64,000 nt of DNA from Glandiceps talaboti (taxonomy: Eukaryota; Hemichordata; Enteropneusta; Spengelidae), in contig NC_135557.1 of assembly GCF_964340395.1 (NCBI RefSeq), forward strand, positions 8,375,209-8,439,208, written 5' to 3'. The position numbers were made by a program, and so were the translations under genes. Below, in pieces: positions 1 through 10,737 of the stretch. Positions within the stretch are counted from its first letter, which is position 1. Every line of letters starts with the position of its first letter. The notes below the pieces were generated by a model. The model was not told the origin of the DNA and did not search any database. It was given only the letters and a program-made list of their open reading frames with translations.

Positions 1-1075
1 AACAACCATCATTACAGTAATCTGTGATGAGTTCTCCAATTACTGTACAGTAACAACCATCATTACAGTCATCTGTGATGAGTTCTCCAATTACTGTACA
101 GTAACAACCATTATTGCAGTCATCTGTGATGAGTTCTCCAATCACTATACAGTAACACCCATCATTACAGTCACCTGTGATGAGTTCTCCAATTACTGTA
201 CAGTAACAATCATCATTACAGTCATCTGTAATGAGTCCTCCAATTACTGTACAGTAACAACCATCATTACAGTCACCTGTGATGAGTTCTCCAATTACTG
301 TACAGTAACACCCATCATTACAGTCACCTGTGATGAGTTCTCCAATTACTGTACAGTAACAACCATCATTACAGTCACCTGTGATGAGTTCTCCAATCAC
401 TGTACAGTACCAACCATCATTACAGTAATCTGTGATGAGTTCTCCAATTACTGTACAGTAACAACCATCATTACAGTCATCTGTGATGAGTTCTCCAATT
501 ACTGTACAGTAACAACCATCATTACAGTCACCTGTGATGAGTTCTCCAATCACTGTACAGTACCAACCATCATTACAGTAATCTGTGATGAGTTCTCCAA
601 TTACTGTACAGTAACAACCATCATTACAGTCATCTGTGATGAGTTCTCCAATTACTGTACAGTAACAACCATCATTACAGTCACCTGTGTTGAGTTCTCC
701 AATCACTGTACAGTAACAACCATCATTACAGTCATCTGTGATGAGTTCTCCAATTACTGTACAGTAACAACCATCATTACAGTCATCTGTGATGAGTTCT
801 CCAATCACTGTACAGTAACAACCATCATTACAGTCATCTGTGATGAGTTCTCCAATTACTGTTCAGTAACAACTATCATTACAGTCATCTGTGATGAGTT
901 CTCCAATTACTGTACAGTAACAACCATCATTACAGTCATCTGTGATGAGTTCTCCAATTACTGTACAGTAACAACCATCATTACAGTCATCTGTGATGAG
1001 TTCTCCAATCACTGCACAGCAACAGCCATCATTACCGTCACATGTGATGAGGCCTCCATTCATTGTACAGCAACA
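1..1075. repeat. 51-bp minisatellite, 21 units without indels
   Basis: Twenty-one consecutive 51-bp units can be counted from the regular spacing of GTTCTCC (31, 82, 133 ... 1000, then a diverged GGCCTCC at 1051), with no length change. Units differ only by point changes such as CAATTAC/CAATCAC and GTCATC/GTCACC. The unit is a multiple of three, so frames stay open over long distances: the + strand frame from base 2 runs to a TAG at 1112-1114, and part of the minus strand is open too. The last two units diverge. The array lies upstream of the first recognised exon of the NHL gene and continues beyond the left edge of the window. Confidence 0.97.
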
Positions 1076-1114
1076 AACATCATTAGTGATGTGACAATGA
1101 ATATTCATGTCTAG

Positions 1115-1534
1115 GTTCACAGTTATGCAAATTTCCTCTCAGATAGTGAAAGAAATTTGGAATTCATTGCCAAGAAATTGTTTGACTCCCTGAGTAGAAA
1201 TTTTTATTACTATTATCCTTAGTGTTCTGTGATGAATTGTCCAATCACTGTACAGCAAAAAACCCCACAGCATTAATTAGTCATCTATGATGAGTTCTCC
1301 AATCATTACAAAGTCATCTAATCCTTCTTTCCTTCTGTTCTTAGCAAATGTTTTATTATCTAGAAATTGTTGACTGACGTTACATGTTAAAGTAATACTT
1401 ATGATGAGGTGTCATCTTTGTAATGATGTCACAATGCACTTATGTAATAATAAGCCAACGAATACAACACAAGTTATTAATATGTCACTGTCTAGAGTAA
1501 ATCTTTGTGTTAATCAACTCCCCCGGCACTACAG
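1115..1534. other. Intron-like, no feature recognised
   Basis: AT-rich sequence with one diverged echo of the 51-bp unit near 1220-1310. It ends in a weak pyrimidine tract and the AG at 1533-1534 that I use as the acceptor of the next exon. No coding signal was seen. Confidence 0.5.
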
Positions 1535-1732
1535 GAATCCATAGTAACCAATCACTACAACCTCCAATAGACAGTCAAACTATAGATCCAATGGATGTCT
1601 TTAGACACACAAGTCAAATATCAACTATGAGTCAGTATACACAAGGTTTATCCACAGCTGTGACCTCTACACCACAACCATCATTCCTATCATCTGATGA
1701 GGACAAGTTTGAAAGGACAACACCATATCCAG
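1535..1732 (+). CDS. NHL-repeat gene, linker exon A (internal, phase 1-1)
   Basis: A 198-nt open exon lies between acceptor CACTACAG and donor CCAG|GTAAAC, and both junctions are phase 1, as in every later exon of this gene. It encodes about 66 residues rich in Ser, Thr, Gln and Pro (for example DPMDVFRHTSQ and SSDEDKFERTTPYPG), with no recognisable domain. It is probably a disordered linker between an N-terminal part left of the window (in TRIM-type NHL proteins a RING/B-box/coiled coil) and the C-terminal NHL propeller. The acceptor was chosen for phase consistency. The exon identity rests on splice signals and phase, not on homology. Confidence 0.6.
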
Positions 1733-3313
1733 GTAAACTATAAAATATTATTACCAAGGTTACATTGAGACAAGCTGAGTTTATTTATAGCTATTTGACT
1801 CAGAGTGAAAATACTTACATGTACAGTGCTGTAACATAAAACCATAACTAAACCATAACACTGGTAAAGTATCAATGTATGCCTTCAATGTCACTGATAT
1901 CATATTCTAGTATTATTTGTATTAAAGCGTGTTAACATTTATTTTTGAATTATTCATGTATCCTAAATATGAGATGTTACTTAATAAACTCCTATTATTT
2001 GAGAATTCGGTTACTGTTTTGAAAAAAAAGGATGTACTCAGCTTGTACACATCATGTAATATTTTTTTTAAAAGTATATTTTACCTCCTTTCGCTAGAGT
2101 ATGACAACACGTACAACATAACATAGTTAACTCATAATGACATTAGTACAACACAGATGACATAACATGGTTAACTCATAATGACATTAGTATAACACAT
2201 ATGACATAACATGGTTAACTCATAGTGACATTAGTATAACACATATGACATAACATGGTTAACTCATAGTGACATTAGTATAACACAGATGACATAACAT
2301 GGTTAACTCATAGTGACATTAGTATAACACATATGACATAACATGGTTAACTCATAGTGACATTAGTATAACACAGATGACATAACATGGTTAACTCATA
2401 GTGACATTAGTATAACACATATGACATAACATGGTTAACTCATAGTGACATTAGTATAATACAGATGACATAACATGGTTAACTCATAGTGACATTAGTA
2501 TAACACATATGACATAACATGGTTAACTCATAATGACATTAGTATAACACATATGACATAACATGGTTAACTCATAATGACATTAGTATAACACATATGA
2601 CATAACATGGTAAACTCAGAGTGACATTAGTACAACACAGATGACATAACATAGTTAACTCATAATGGCATTAGTACAACACAGATGACATAACATAGTT
2701 AACTCATAATGACATGTAGTATAATACAGATGACATAACATGATTAACTCATAGTGGCATTAGTATAACACATATGACATAACATAGTTAACTCATAATG
2801 ACATTAGTACAACACAGATGATATAACATAGTTAACTCACAATGACATTAGTATAACATACATGACAATATGGTTAGCTGATAGTGACGGAGCAATCAAA
2901 GGTCTTGGGCAGAAGAGATAGATATATGCACTGACCTAGAAAAATATAATCATCCATTGTAATTAGAGAACACCATGGTAGTCATCCCTTAACTGTGACT
3001 GTGGATGCCATCTCCCATCTATGTTCTAGTCTACTGTCAGGTGATTCCACCAGGTCACCTGACCAAATGACATAACATAATTACACTGATGACATCTGAG
3101 TGAATTGATGACATCTGATACATTGATTACATTTACTTACCAAGAGGACACCATTAAAACTAAAAGTACCTCTGCAACTAAACGTAAATCACAGAGTAAA
3201 TCATGCATGTCAGCAATTTATCAACTATCAATGATCATTGGTCTGTAAATGTCTTACAATCCTCTTTGTTAAATAGATTTTCTTGTCATTGATATTTATT
3301 TTAATACCATTAG
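1733..3313 (+). other. Intron A of the NHL gene
   Basis: The intron is bounded by donor GTAAAC and an acceptor at TTAG before 3314. It contains the 44-bp array listed separately. The flanks (1733-2104 and 2873-3313) are AT-rich and show nothing coding. Confidence 0.55.
2105..2872. repeat. 44-bp minisatellite, about 17 units
   Basis: Units contain TAACATGGTTAACTCATA and GACATTAGTATAACACA. Across the middle of the array, neighbouring units tend to alternate between CAGATGAC and CATATGAC, which suggests an 88-bp dimer was amplified. The edge units (GTACAACAC and AGTTAACTCATAATG variants) are more diverged. Confidence 0.95.
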
Positions 3314-3526
3314 GTGGTTTCAAAGGACAACAACCATCAGGTGGTATCCAAGGACAACAACCATTAGGTGGTATCCAAGGGCAACAACCATCAGGTGGTA
3401 TCCAAGGACATCAACCATCAGGTGGTTTCCAAGGGCAACAACCATCAGGTGGTTTCCAAGGACAACAACCATCAGGTGGTTTCCAAGGACAACTATCAGG
3501 TGGTTTCCAAGGACAACAACCACCAG
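3314..3526 (+). CDS. NHL-repeat gene, exon B of 9-residue Gly-Gln repeats
   Basis: A 213-nt internal exon encoding about seven copies of a 9-residue unit of the form GG(F/I)QGQQPS; one copy is shortened (GGFQGQLS). The acceptor is TTAG|GT and the donor CACCAG|GTGAGA, both phase 1. The 27-bp DNA unit is itself a small coding minisatellite, and at least two other frames are open across it (a 73-residue minus-strand frame and a 73-residue + frame). The chosen frame is the one that joins the flanking exons in phase. The product is likely a flexible, low-complexity linker before the NHL domain. Confidence 0.75.
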
Positions 3527-3642
3527 GTGAGAACTCATCACCTATCAATGATCTTTGGTCTGTATCTTTCTTATAATCCTGTTCGTTAAATAGATGTTCT
3601 TGTATTCGTTACTGATATTGATTTTTAAATTACTACAATCAG

Positions 3643-3972
3643 GTGGTTTCCAAGAACAAGCATCAGGTGGTTTCCAAGGGCAACAACTCACAAGCACGTC
3701 ATCGGGTGGTTTCCATGGACAACAACCCCTAAGCAGACCATTAGTGACACTTGAACAGCTAGCAATGTCCCCTAACCAACCCATCTTGACATTTCCAAGT
3801 GTTGGAGGGTATCCAAGACAACCACAATTATCAGCAGATTTTACATATCCAACAGAACGACACACATCACCACCTGACATGTATCAAGAGGGACCAAACA
3901 TACCAACATTTGGACCAATACCAAAAGGAGTTGGGCAATATAAATTTAATAAGTCTGGACAAACAAAACCAG
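3643..3972 (+). CDS. NHL-repeat gene, linker exon C
   Basis: A 330-nt internal exon, phase 1 at both ends (AATCAG|GT and AAACCAG|GTAAGA). It begins with three more diverged Gly-Gln repeats ([15 protein letters not shown], then GGFHGQQ) and continues as a Pro/Thr/Gln-rich linker of about 85 residues with no known domain (for example FPSVGGYPRQPQLS and FGPIPKGVGQYKFNK). Starting with the same repeat as exon B suggests exons B and C arose by duplication. Its last bases and donor seed the 82-bp tandem array in the following intron. Confidence 0.75.
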
Positions 3973-4660
3973 GTAAGATATTGTGACTTCTAGTGTATGT
4001 TATTATCTCTGTGACTGTTTATGTTAGAAAGAATGTACTAACACACAAAACCTGGTAAGATAGTGTGACTTCTGGTGTAAATTATGGTCTCTGTGACTGT
4101 TTATATTAGAAAGAATGTACTAACACACAAAACCAGGTAAGATATTGTAACTTCTGGTATAAATTATGGTCGCTGTGACTGTTTATGTTAGAAAGAATGT
4201 ACTAACACACAAAACCAGGTAAGATATTGTGACTTCTGGTGTAAATTATGGTCTCTGTGACTGTTTATATTAGAAAGAATGTACTAACACACAAAACCAG
4301 GTAAGATATTGTGACTTCTGGTGTAAATTATGGTCTGTGTGACTGTTTATATTAGAAAGAATGTACTAACACACAAAACCAGGTAAGATATTGTAACTTC
4401 TGGTATAAATTATGGTCGCTGTGACTGTTTTTGTTAGAAAAAATGTACTAACACACAAAACCAGGTAAGATATCATGACTTCTGGTATAAATTATGATCT
4501 CTGTGACTGTTTATGTTAGAAAGAATGTACTAACACACAAAACCAGGTAAGATATCATGACTTCTGGTATAAATTATGATCTCTGTGACTGTTTATGTTA
4601 GAAAGAATGTACTAACACACAAAACGAGGTAATATATTGTGACTTCTGGTGTAAATTATG
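3968..4660 (+). repeat. 82-bp tandem array that copies the exon C splice donor
   Basis: Nine donor-like sites (AAACCAG|GTAAGAT or close variants) recur at exact 82-bp spacing, with the last base before GT at 3972, 4054, 4136, 4218, 4300, 4382, 4464, 4546 and 4628. Each unit then has TTGTGACTTCTGGT, CTGTGACTGTTTAT and GAATGTACTAACACAC. The second copy reads CCTG|GTAAG and the last CGAG|GTAATA, so the outer copies are decaying. The array begins inside the exon and extends into the intron. Since 82 is not a multiple of three, use of a downstream donor shifts the frame. Confidence 0.95.
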
Positions 4661-4666
4661 TACTAA

Positions 4667-6490
4667 GGGACCAGTCAGTTTCTCCAGCCTGGGGGGATTC
4701 TTAAATTGGACTGACAAAATGTCACTGAGCCCCCCCCCCCCCCTATCTGTAAAACCAAAAACAGGCTGACCCCCTATCACTTAATTCTAAAACATGATGA
4801 TAATAGCATCTTGACAATATAAAATATTCCAATGACAGGTATTTTTTGATCGTGACTCAGTGTGGACTGCTTGACTGTCTTGCATCTACTTTATAGATCC
4901 CAGGTTTATAGCACTATCATAATTATAATTATTGACTACACAGGGTAAATATATTCCAAAAGGAGTTTAGTAGCATCTCGACAGTGAAAAGTAGGGGAAA
5001 GCTTGAGAAGGGAATATGTACATCTCTTTAATATGGGGGGTCCAAGGGGGTGACCCCCTAAAAGCCCTGGAGGTTTTTTACTCTGAAAAGTCCTTTCAGA
5101 CAATAATTTCCTAGCTTTACAAGACAGCTCCAACATGTTAAAATCAACTACATAGGATTGAAATACTTTTGAAATATACTTTGATAGCATCTTGACAGTA
5201 AGAGGGAAAGAGCTTGAGACTGGGATATGTCCACCTCATGTGGGGGTCCAGGGGTCTCCCTCTAGAAGCCTTGGAGGATTTTTACTCTTAAAGCCAATAT
5301 TTAGGCTATTCAAACCCTTTCAAGCAATAATTCAATCCGTGCTTTACAAGACAGAACCATCAAGTATCAGAAACTAGTCTTTACAACTTACATAGGGTTG
5401 AAATTTGTTCTTAAAAAGTTAAATGACATAATTAAATACATGTAGTAACGGTCAGCACATTCAATGGTAGTATCATTGGTAGGGGAAATTTGGAGTTTAA
5501 GGCAATTTTAGACTACCTTGGCAAACATTTCACATCTTTAAAAGACTATATCATCTCAAATTAGAATTGGGTGAAAATATTTAAGAAAGGTTTAATACCA
5601 TTATGACAGTAAAAAGATTGTTGGTGCATCTGATTGTTGGTTGAATGCATGGGTGACCTCTGGGGGTGAGGGAGTCCTTGGGGTTTTCCCCCTGGCAGGT
5701 CTGCAGTGTTTTGCTTCTATTAAGGCAATGTTTAGGTTATTCGTAGCCTTTGAGGTAATATTTCAAAGCTTCGAATAGCTAATGTAAACGTAAGTTGTAA
5801 ATGAGTTTTCCATGTCACATAATAATGGCCCCGTAACATTGGTATAGTGGCATTAATATTGCCTGTATAGTAAAGTCACCAGTATGTTAGAGAACTTTAG
5901 GTGGTCATACCTAGTGTATAATAGAAACTGGAATCTAATGAGATGTGGTGATTTGTAGTATCAATAACATGTAGTGTCCAAAATAGAAAGTGTATTAATC
6001 CCTTCTGACAAGTTCATAGTGTTGAGTAGAACATTTTAAATTAACTTTTTTTATATAAACTATCTATGAAGATTACTATTATGAAACCTTCAAGTTCATT
6101 TTTGCCCCAAAGTGCAATATATGTGAAGCACTGATTGTGAAACAGCCAAACATTTACACGACATTTTCTGTAACTAGTGTAGTAGCTAGGTAATACATGT
6201 ATATGTACATGTATAGTTATGTTTGAACTGATAAGTAATATTAAAGAATTCATATAAGAAACAGGGATAAGAACAAATATTTACATGTACCACATTTCAG
6301 ACAAGGCTATATGCCATTGTAGAAAAAGGATTTTTTTCTCCCATCACAATCCAAAACACAATGACCCCCCCCCCCCCATCCACAATTTTGAAAACAGCAT
6401 ACTAGTCCCCTTACTGCCAATTTCAAAAACAGGGTGACCCCCTACAAATCCCCCCCCTCCCCCACCAGGCTGAAGAAACTGACTGGTCCC
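4667..6490. mobile_element. 1.8-kb TIR DNA transposon, non-autonomous (Harbinger-like?)
   Basis: The two ends are inverted repeats of about 30 bp. The left end starts GGGACCAGTCAGTTTCTCCA and the right end, reverse-complemented, is the same apart from a T for the C near the end of that stretch. Each end is directly flanked by TAA (4664-4666 and 6491-6493), which fits the 3-bp TWA duplication of PIF/Harbinger elements. The interior has three diverged copies of a roughly 200-bp module, near 4970, 5180 and 5600, each with GCATCTTGACAGT-like and GGGGTCCA-like sequence, and poly-C runs near each end. No transposase frame was seen. The superfamily assignment is tentative because it rests on duplication length. 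Confidence 0.75.
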
Positions 6491-7410
6491 TAAGTTACTA
6501 ACAAACAACTCGGCTTGTATTGAAGGGACCTGTTAATTTTCAACATATTTCACCAATTAAGAGTACTCACCTTCATCCAACTATGTACAAATACATTGAT
6601 ACAAAAACTAAACCAAGAACTTATTCTTTACCAGTACAATTAGTCAGTTGAACACAAACCCATCCCATTCCCTCCAAATCACTGCACAATCTTTCACATC
6701 TTTCAAGATGGGACTAAAAGAATTCTTATCCTTTGACCCCATTGGTGTGATACTCCTAAGGAGGCAGTGTTAATTACTTATCCAGATCCAGAGAAGGTCC
6801 TAAAGTTTGTTTACATATCAAGGATACTGTAAACATTTACAATTAAAAATAAATATGCACATTTTAAATTAAATTTAAAAAAAAACCATAATCCCACATA
6901 TTGCAATAGTTTGGGGGTACCAGTGGAATTGAACCACCAACATGTATCTAACAATAACATGTTATCCAATATACCGTTATCAAACTTACTTCATGTAACC
7001 ATCAACATAAAATATTGAATATTACCAAAACTGTAATTCTTATAACAATAATTCATAATTAGAAGAAAATAGTCAATACTTCAGTCTCAGCACTGAGTAT
7101 ATTTGTAGGGGCAATTAGTAAAGTAAAATAATAAAAGTTAAATTAATTCGTTTTAGTCTCTATACTGTCTGTATTGATGAAATATGAAAATGTCTAAATT
7201 TATACATTTCCTACAAACTATGAAAAGACAATGTTAATAAAAATATTAATTCTCATCAATTTTTGAATTTTATTGCAGTAAATACTAATTGCAAATAAAA
7301 GCAAATAGCGTTGAGTAGATTGTAATTAAAAGATATTTAGATCAATTAAAATATTGCACTGTGATATAGTCAAGATTCTAAAATATTATCAAACCATTGA
7401 AGAATGAGTT
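6491..7410. repeat. Dispersed repeat copy 1 with a tRNA-like head (minus strand)
   Basis: From about 6728 to 7170 this matches 19134-19505 and 20044-20128. On the minus strand, 6976-6912 ends in a tRNA-like T arm (GTGG, loop TTCAATT, CCAC) and an acceptor-like GGTACCCCC, with the self-pairing stretch CATGT/ACATG upstream. This could be a tRNA-derived SINE or an old tRNA pseudogene. The copy at 19.3 kb is cleaner. Bases 6491-6727 and 7171-7410 are AT-rich with nothing recognised. Confidence 0.55.
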
Positions 7411-8310
7411 TACACATCATTACATTAATGTATGGTATAGATACTGTATAAACATACCTGTATACACATCATTACATTGATGTATGGTATAGATACTGTA
7501 GACATACCTATATACACATCATTACATTGATGCATGGTATAGATACTGTAGACATACCTGTATACACATCATTACATTGATATATGGTATAAAGACTGTA
7601 GACATATCTATATATACATCATTACATTGATGTTTGGTATAGATACTATAGACATACCTGTATATACATCATTACATTGATGTATGGTATAGACACTGTA
7701 GACATACCTGTATACACATCATTACATTGGTGTATGCTATAGATACTGTAGACATACATGTATACACATCATTACATTGATGTATTGTATATATATATAT
7801 AATATACTATAGACATACCTGTATACACATCATTACATTGGTGTATGCTATAGATACTGTAGACATACATGTATACACATCATTACATTGATGTATTGTA
7901 TATATATATATATAATATACTATAGACATACCTGTACACACATCATTACATTAATGTATGCTATAGATAGTATAGACATACCTGCATACACATCATTACA
8001 TTGATGTATAGTGTAGATACAATAGACATATCTGTACACACATCATTACATTAATGTATGCTATAGATAGTATAGACATACCTGCATACACATCATTACA
8101 TTGATGTATAGTGTAGATACAATAGACATATCTGTATACACAATATTACATTAATGTATGGTATAGATACTGCAGACATACCTGCATACACATCATTACA
8201 TTGATGTATGGTATAGATACTATAAACATACCTATATACACATCATTACATTGATGTATGGTATAGATACTGTAGACATACCTGTATACACACCATTACA
8301 TTGATGTATG
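7411..8310. repeat. 50-bp minisatellite, block 1 (about 18 units)
   Basis: Units of about 50 bp contain ACATACCTGTATACACATCA and TTACATTGATGTATGGTATA. Two units carry an expanded run of TA dinucleotides (7784-7803 and 7893-7915) within a duplicated stretch of about 115 bp. The same satellite resumes at 9895-9931, 16339-16671 and 17010-17925, so one ancestral array has been split by the three insertions listed next. Confidence 0.97.
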
Positions 8311-9894
8311 TGTTACCCTTGCTTTATTTCGATGTGGTTCACGGGCTAGCTGTATAGGAGCAAACTCCACAAGGGCAATCAACAATTTCGTTCGTGTGAG
8401 TTGGGTCGTGAATTTGTGGTAAAATGCGGTTGCGTTGAGGGTAGGGGTATACCAAGACGAGTGTATTGACTGGACAAATGACACTGTCACATGCAGTAAA
8501 GTGAAAGGATGAAATCTAATTAACAACAACCCTATCAACATTCAAATGTACCGGTACAGTAATAGTTTCAACTTGTAATCTTGTTATCAAAAAGTTACAA
8601 TCTCGTTATCAAAAACTTACAATTTCGTTATCAAATGTGCTCACTTATGTACTAGTATACAATGTCTTAATATCATAGAAATAAAAGGTATCGATTCAAA
8701 AACCTGTTACACAAATCAGATCAGTGGGTCCAAGGTGTTCATTCATACAGTTGTGTCCGTTGCAGTAATCCCTCGTAAATCCTCTATAGCAATGTTAATA
8801 ACAGTTAACACAGTAACGCGAGGAAAACTGGCGTAGCTTCACCTGCATAAAGTCACTCCTGGGGTCATTCGAAAGGTCATAAACAAAAGTGACAAACAAC
8901 GTCGACTTCTACCGATGAGGGCGTTGGTCAGACTAACAACATTAATGATATCAGCGACGTCGATTTGCTTGCAAAAATCCAACGGAAGAGTTCCGAATAT
9001 CAATGAGAATAATTATCACAGAGTCCGCAATTATTCTGTATTGATTTATAAAGCATCGATCGTCTCAGTTAGTGTTTCATAGAAATAAAATAGGAATAAA
9101 CGATAACACAGATCAGTCGTGATTCGCTATGTATGAGTTCAACCTGGCAAATCCACTCGTCGATAGTAATCAAAAGTTCAATACAGAGTTATGAATGGCC
9201 GTAACTTTATCAAATCCAGTCCGATTTCCATGCGACTTGCAATAATCGAATCGTACTTACATCAGCTTTCCAAACGTGAAGCATCAGCGTTCAGAAATCA
9301 GTGCGAGTGTCCTTAATCGTCGATCTCGGCAATCGTCGTATCAGAAATGCAGTCGACTTCTGCTATCATGCACGCTTCGTTCAGGTACAGCAAACCTGAC
9401 ATTCGAAATTGTCCAGGAAAAACTTCCTCGCTCGTCAGGGTTTCGCAAATACCAGCTCAAATAATGTCAGTAGATATCCAGCTCCCTTCGTGTCCCTGTT
9501 AAATACGATTTCATTACACGATTCTGCAGATAGTTTGGATTTCGTGGAGAGTTCAACTCCCATCAATTCTACCGGACAACGGCCATCTTAGAAGTTTTTT
9601 ATTCTTGGGTCCTCATCACCGTGTTACATCCGCCGGACCTTTGGCAAGATATACACACGACTACCTCGACTGAAACGATTTAAACTTGTGAGCAATAAAA
9701 AAACAATAAGTAACAATAAAAGACCTTTCGTATAAAAACCTGAGGTTCAATGTCACATAAAAATACGATCAAAACTTGGGGATTACTTTAATTGCGTAAT
9801 CAGAATAAAACAAAAGTTAGTACATAGAACCGCAATCAAATATACGTTGGGTTATTCCACTATGTCTTAAGGGGGTACAAATCCCATAGTATCA
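8311..9894. mobile_element. TG...CA element, probable solo LTR (1584 bp)
   Basis: The insert begins TGTTACCC and ends GTATCA, giving the TG...CA termini of an LTR with a near-inverted TGTTAC/GTATCA. It is flanked by the direct repeat TATG (8307-8310 and 9895-9898). Removing the insert plus one TATG restores the 50-bp satellite unit exactly (GATGTATGGTATAG). No internal retroviral-type frame was seen and there is no second copy in the window, so a solo LTR left by LTR-LTR recombination is the simplest reading. AATAAA-type signals lie near 9067, 9694 and 9803. Base composition is less AT-rich and more CpG-containing than the flanks. Confidence 0.7.
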
Positions 9895-9931
9895 TATGGT
9901 ATAGATACTATAAACATACCTGTATATACAT

Positions 9932-10032
9932 AATTGCTGTTTTTAAATAAATACACTAACAGACGTGTTTGGCAAATAAATGGAGGTGCTTTAATGAAAT
10001 ACAAACTGTTCAACAAAGAAAGCACCCCTACC
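9932..10032 (-). repeat. Ngaro B2 direct repeat (terminal)
   Basis: A 101-bp copy identical by eye to B1 at 10348-10448 (offset 416). Its outer end, AATTGCTG at 9932, abuts satellite sequence. It diverges from B1 after CACCCCTACC. Confidence 0.92.
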
Positions 10033-10126
10033 CCTTACAAAAATGGGGTAAAAGCAGGGTGGAACATGTACAGTTTAAAAACATGTTACTTTACAATGAA
10101 AAAAAAAAGGGTGGGAAATGGGTGGG
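10033..10126 (-). other. 94-bp spacer between Ngaro A2 and B2
   Basis: Present only once in the element. It has purine-rich runs (an A9 tract followed by GGGTGGG stretches) and short complementary pieces (CCCCTTAC/GGGGTAA; ACATGT/ACATGTTAC). The classical Ngaro layout places A2 and B2 next to each other, so this insert is notable. Confidence 0.6.
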
Positions 10127-10347
10127 TGAAATTGCAAATCCAAAATGTCTGACGAATTCAAAACTAAACCACAATGCATTGTGGGAATAACACTGTTATG
10201 GACTGATGAGGGCGCCACACATTTCCACAAGACAAGAGAGCATCTTCCACAATGAAATGTTCTGAAACCCTGAGGCTGTCTTATACTTACAGTGACTACT
10301 CTAACCAACAATTAAGCAAATTTCTCCAAAATGTATAAATTTAGTAC
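10127..10347 (-). repeat. Ngaro A2 direct repeat (internal)
   Basis: A 221-bp copy identical by eye to A1 at 16118-16338 (offset 5991). It directly abuts B1. The A2/B1 junction (TTTAGTAC|AATTGCTG) is exactly the sequence expected if the two outer ends of the element were joined in a circle. Confidence 0.93.
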
Positions 10348-10448
10348 AATTGCTGTTTTTAAATAAATACACTAACAGACGTGTTTGGCAAATAAATGGA
10401 GGTGCTTTAATGAAATACAAACTGTTCAACAAAGAAAGCACCCCTACC
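10348..10448 (-). repeat. Ngaro B1 direct repeat (internal)
   Basis: A 101-bp copy, downstream of the recombinase ORF on the minus strand and adjacent to A2. The interval 10449-10737 between it and the ORF is the element's 3' untranslated region and holds a long T run near 10571-10590. Confidence 0.92.
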
Positions 10449-10737
10449 AAGGCAAGGCCACCAAACACATAATATGCAGTATAAGTAATGGATGTAAAGT
10501 GAATCATCTAAAATAACAACAAAAAGTCAGCCAAGCGTAACAGCTTATGCAACGTGTCAGTACTAGGAACAAGTAACTACAATTTTTTTTTTTTTTTTTT
10601 ATATCCAACTGTAAGTTGGGTTCTATTATGGTAACTCTACTACTCAATATTGCTGAGTGCTAGGCAAACTCTCTATAAATTGAATCATCGTTGGTTGGTT
10701 GAAAATTTACTATTAATCATGAGAGGAGGCTGTCTCA

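Noticed and set aside
863-1120. 85-residue Cys-rich minus-strand ORF resembling a small secreted peptide
   Set aside because: It is a frame through the 51-bp minisatellite. Its regular Cys spacing is only the repeat period.
4936-5377. ORFs inside the 1.8-kb TIR element (84 aa minus, 61 aa plus)
   Set aside because: They lie in the repeated 200-bp modules and show no transposase motif.
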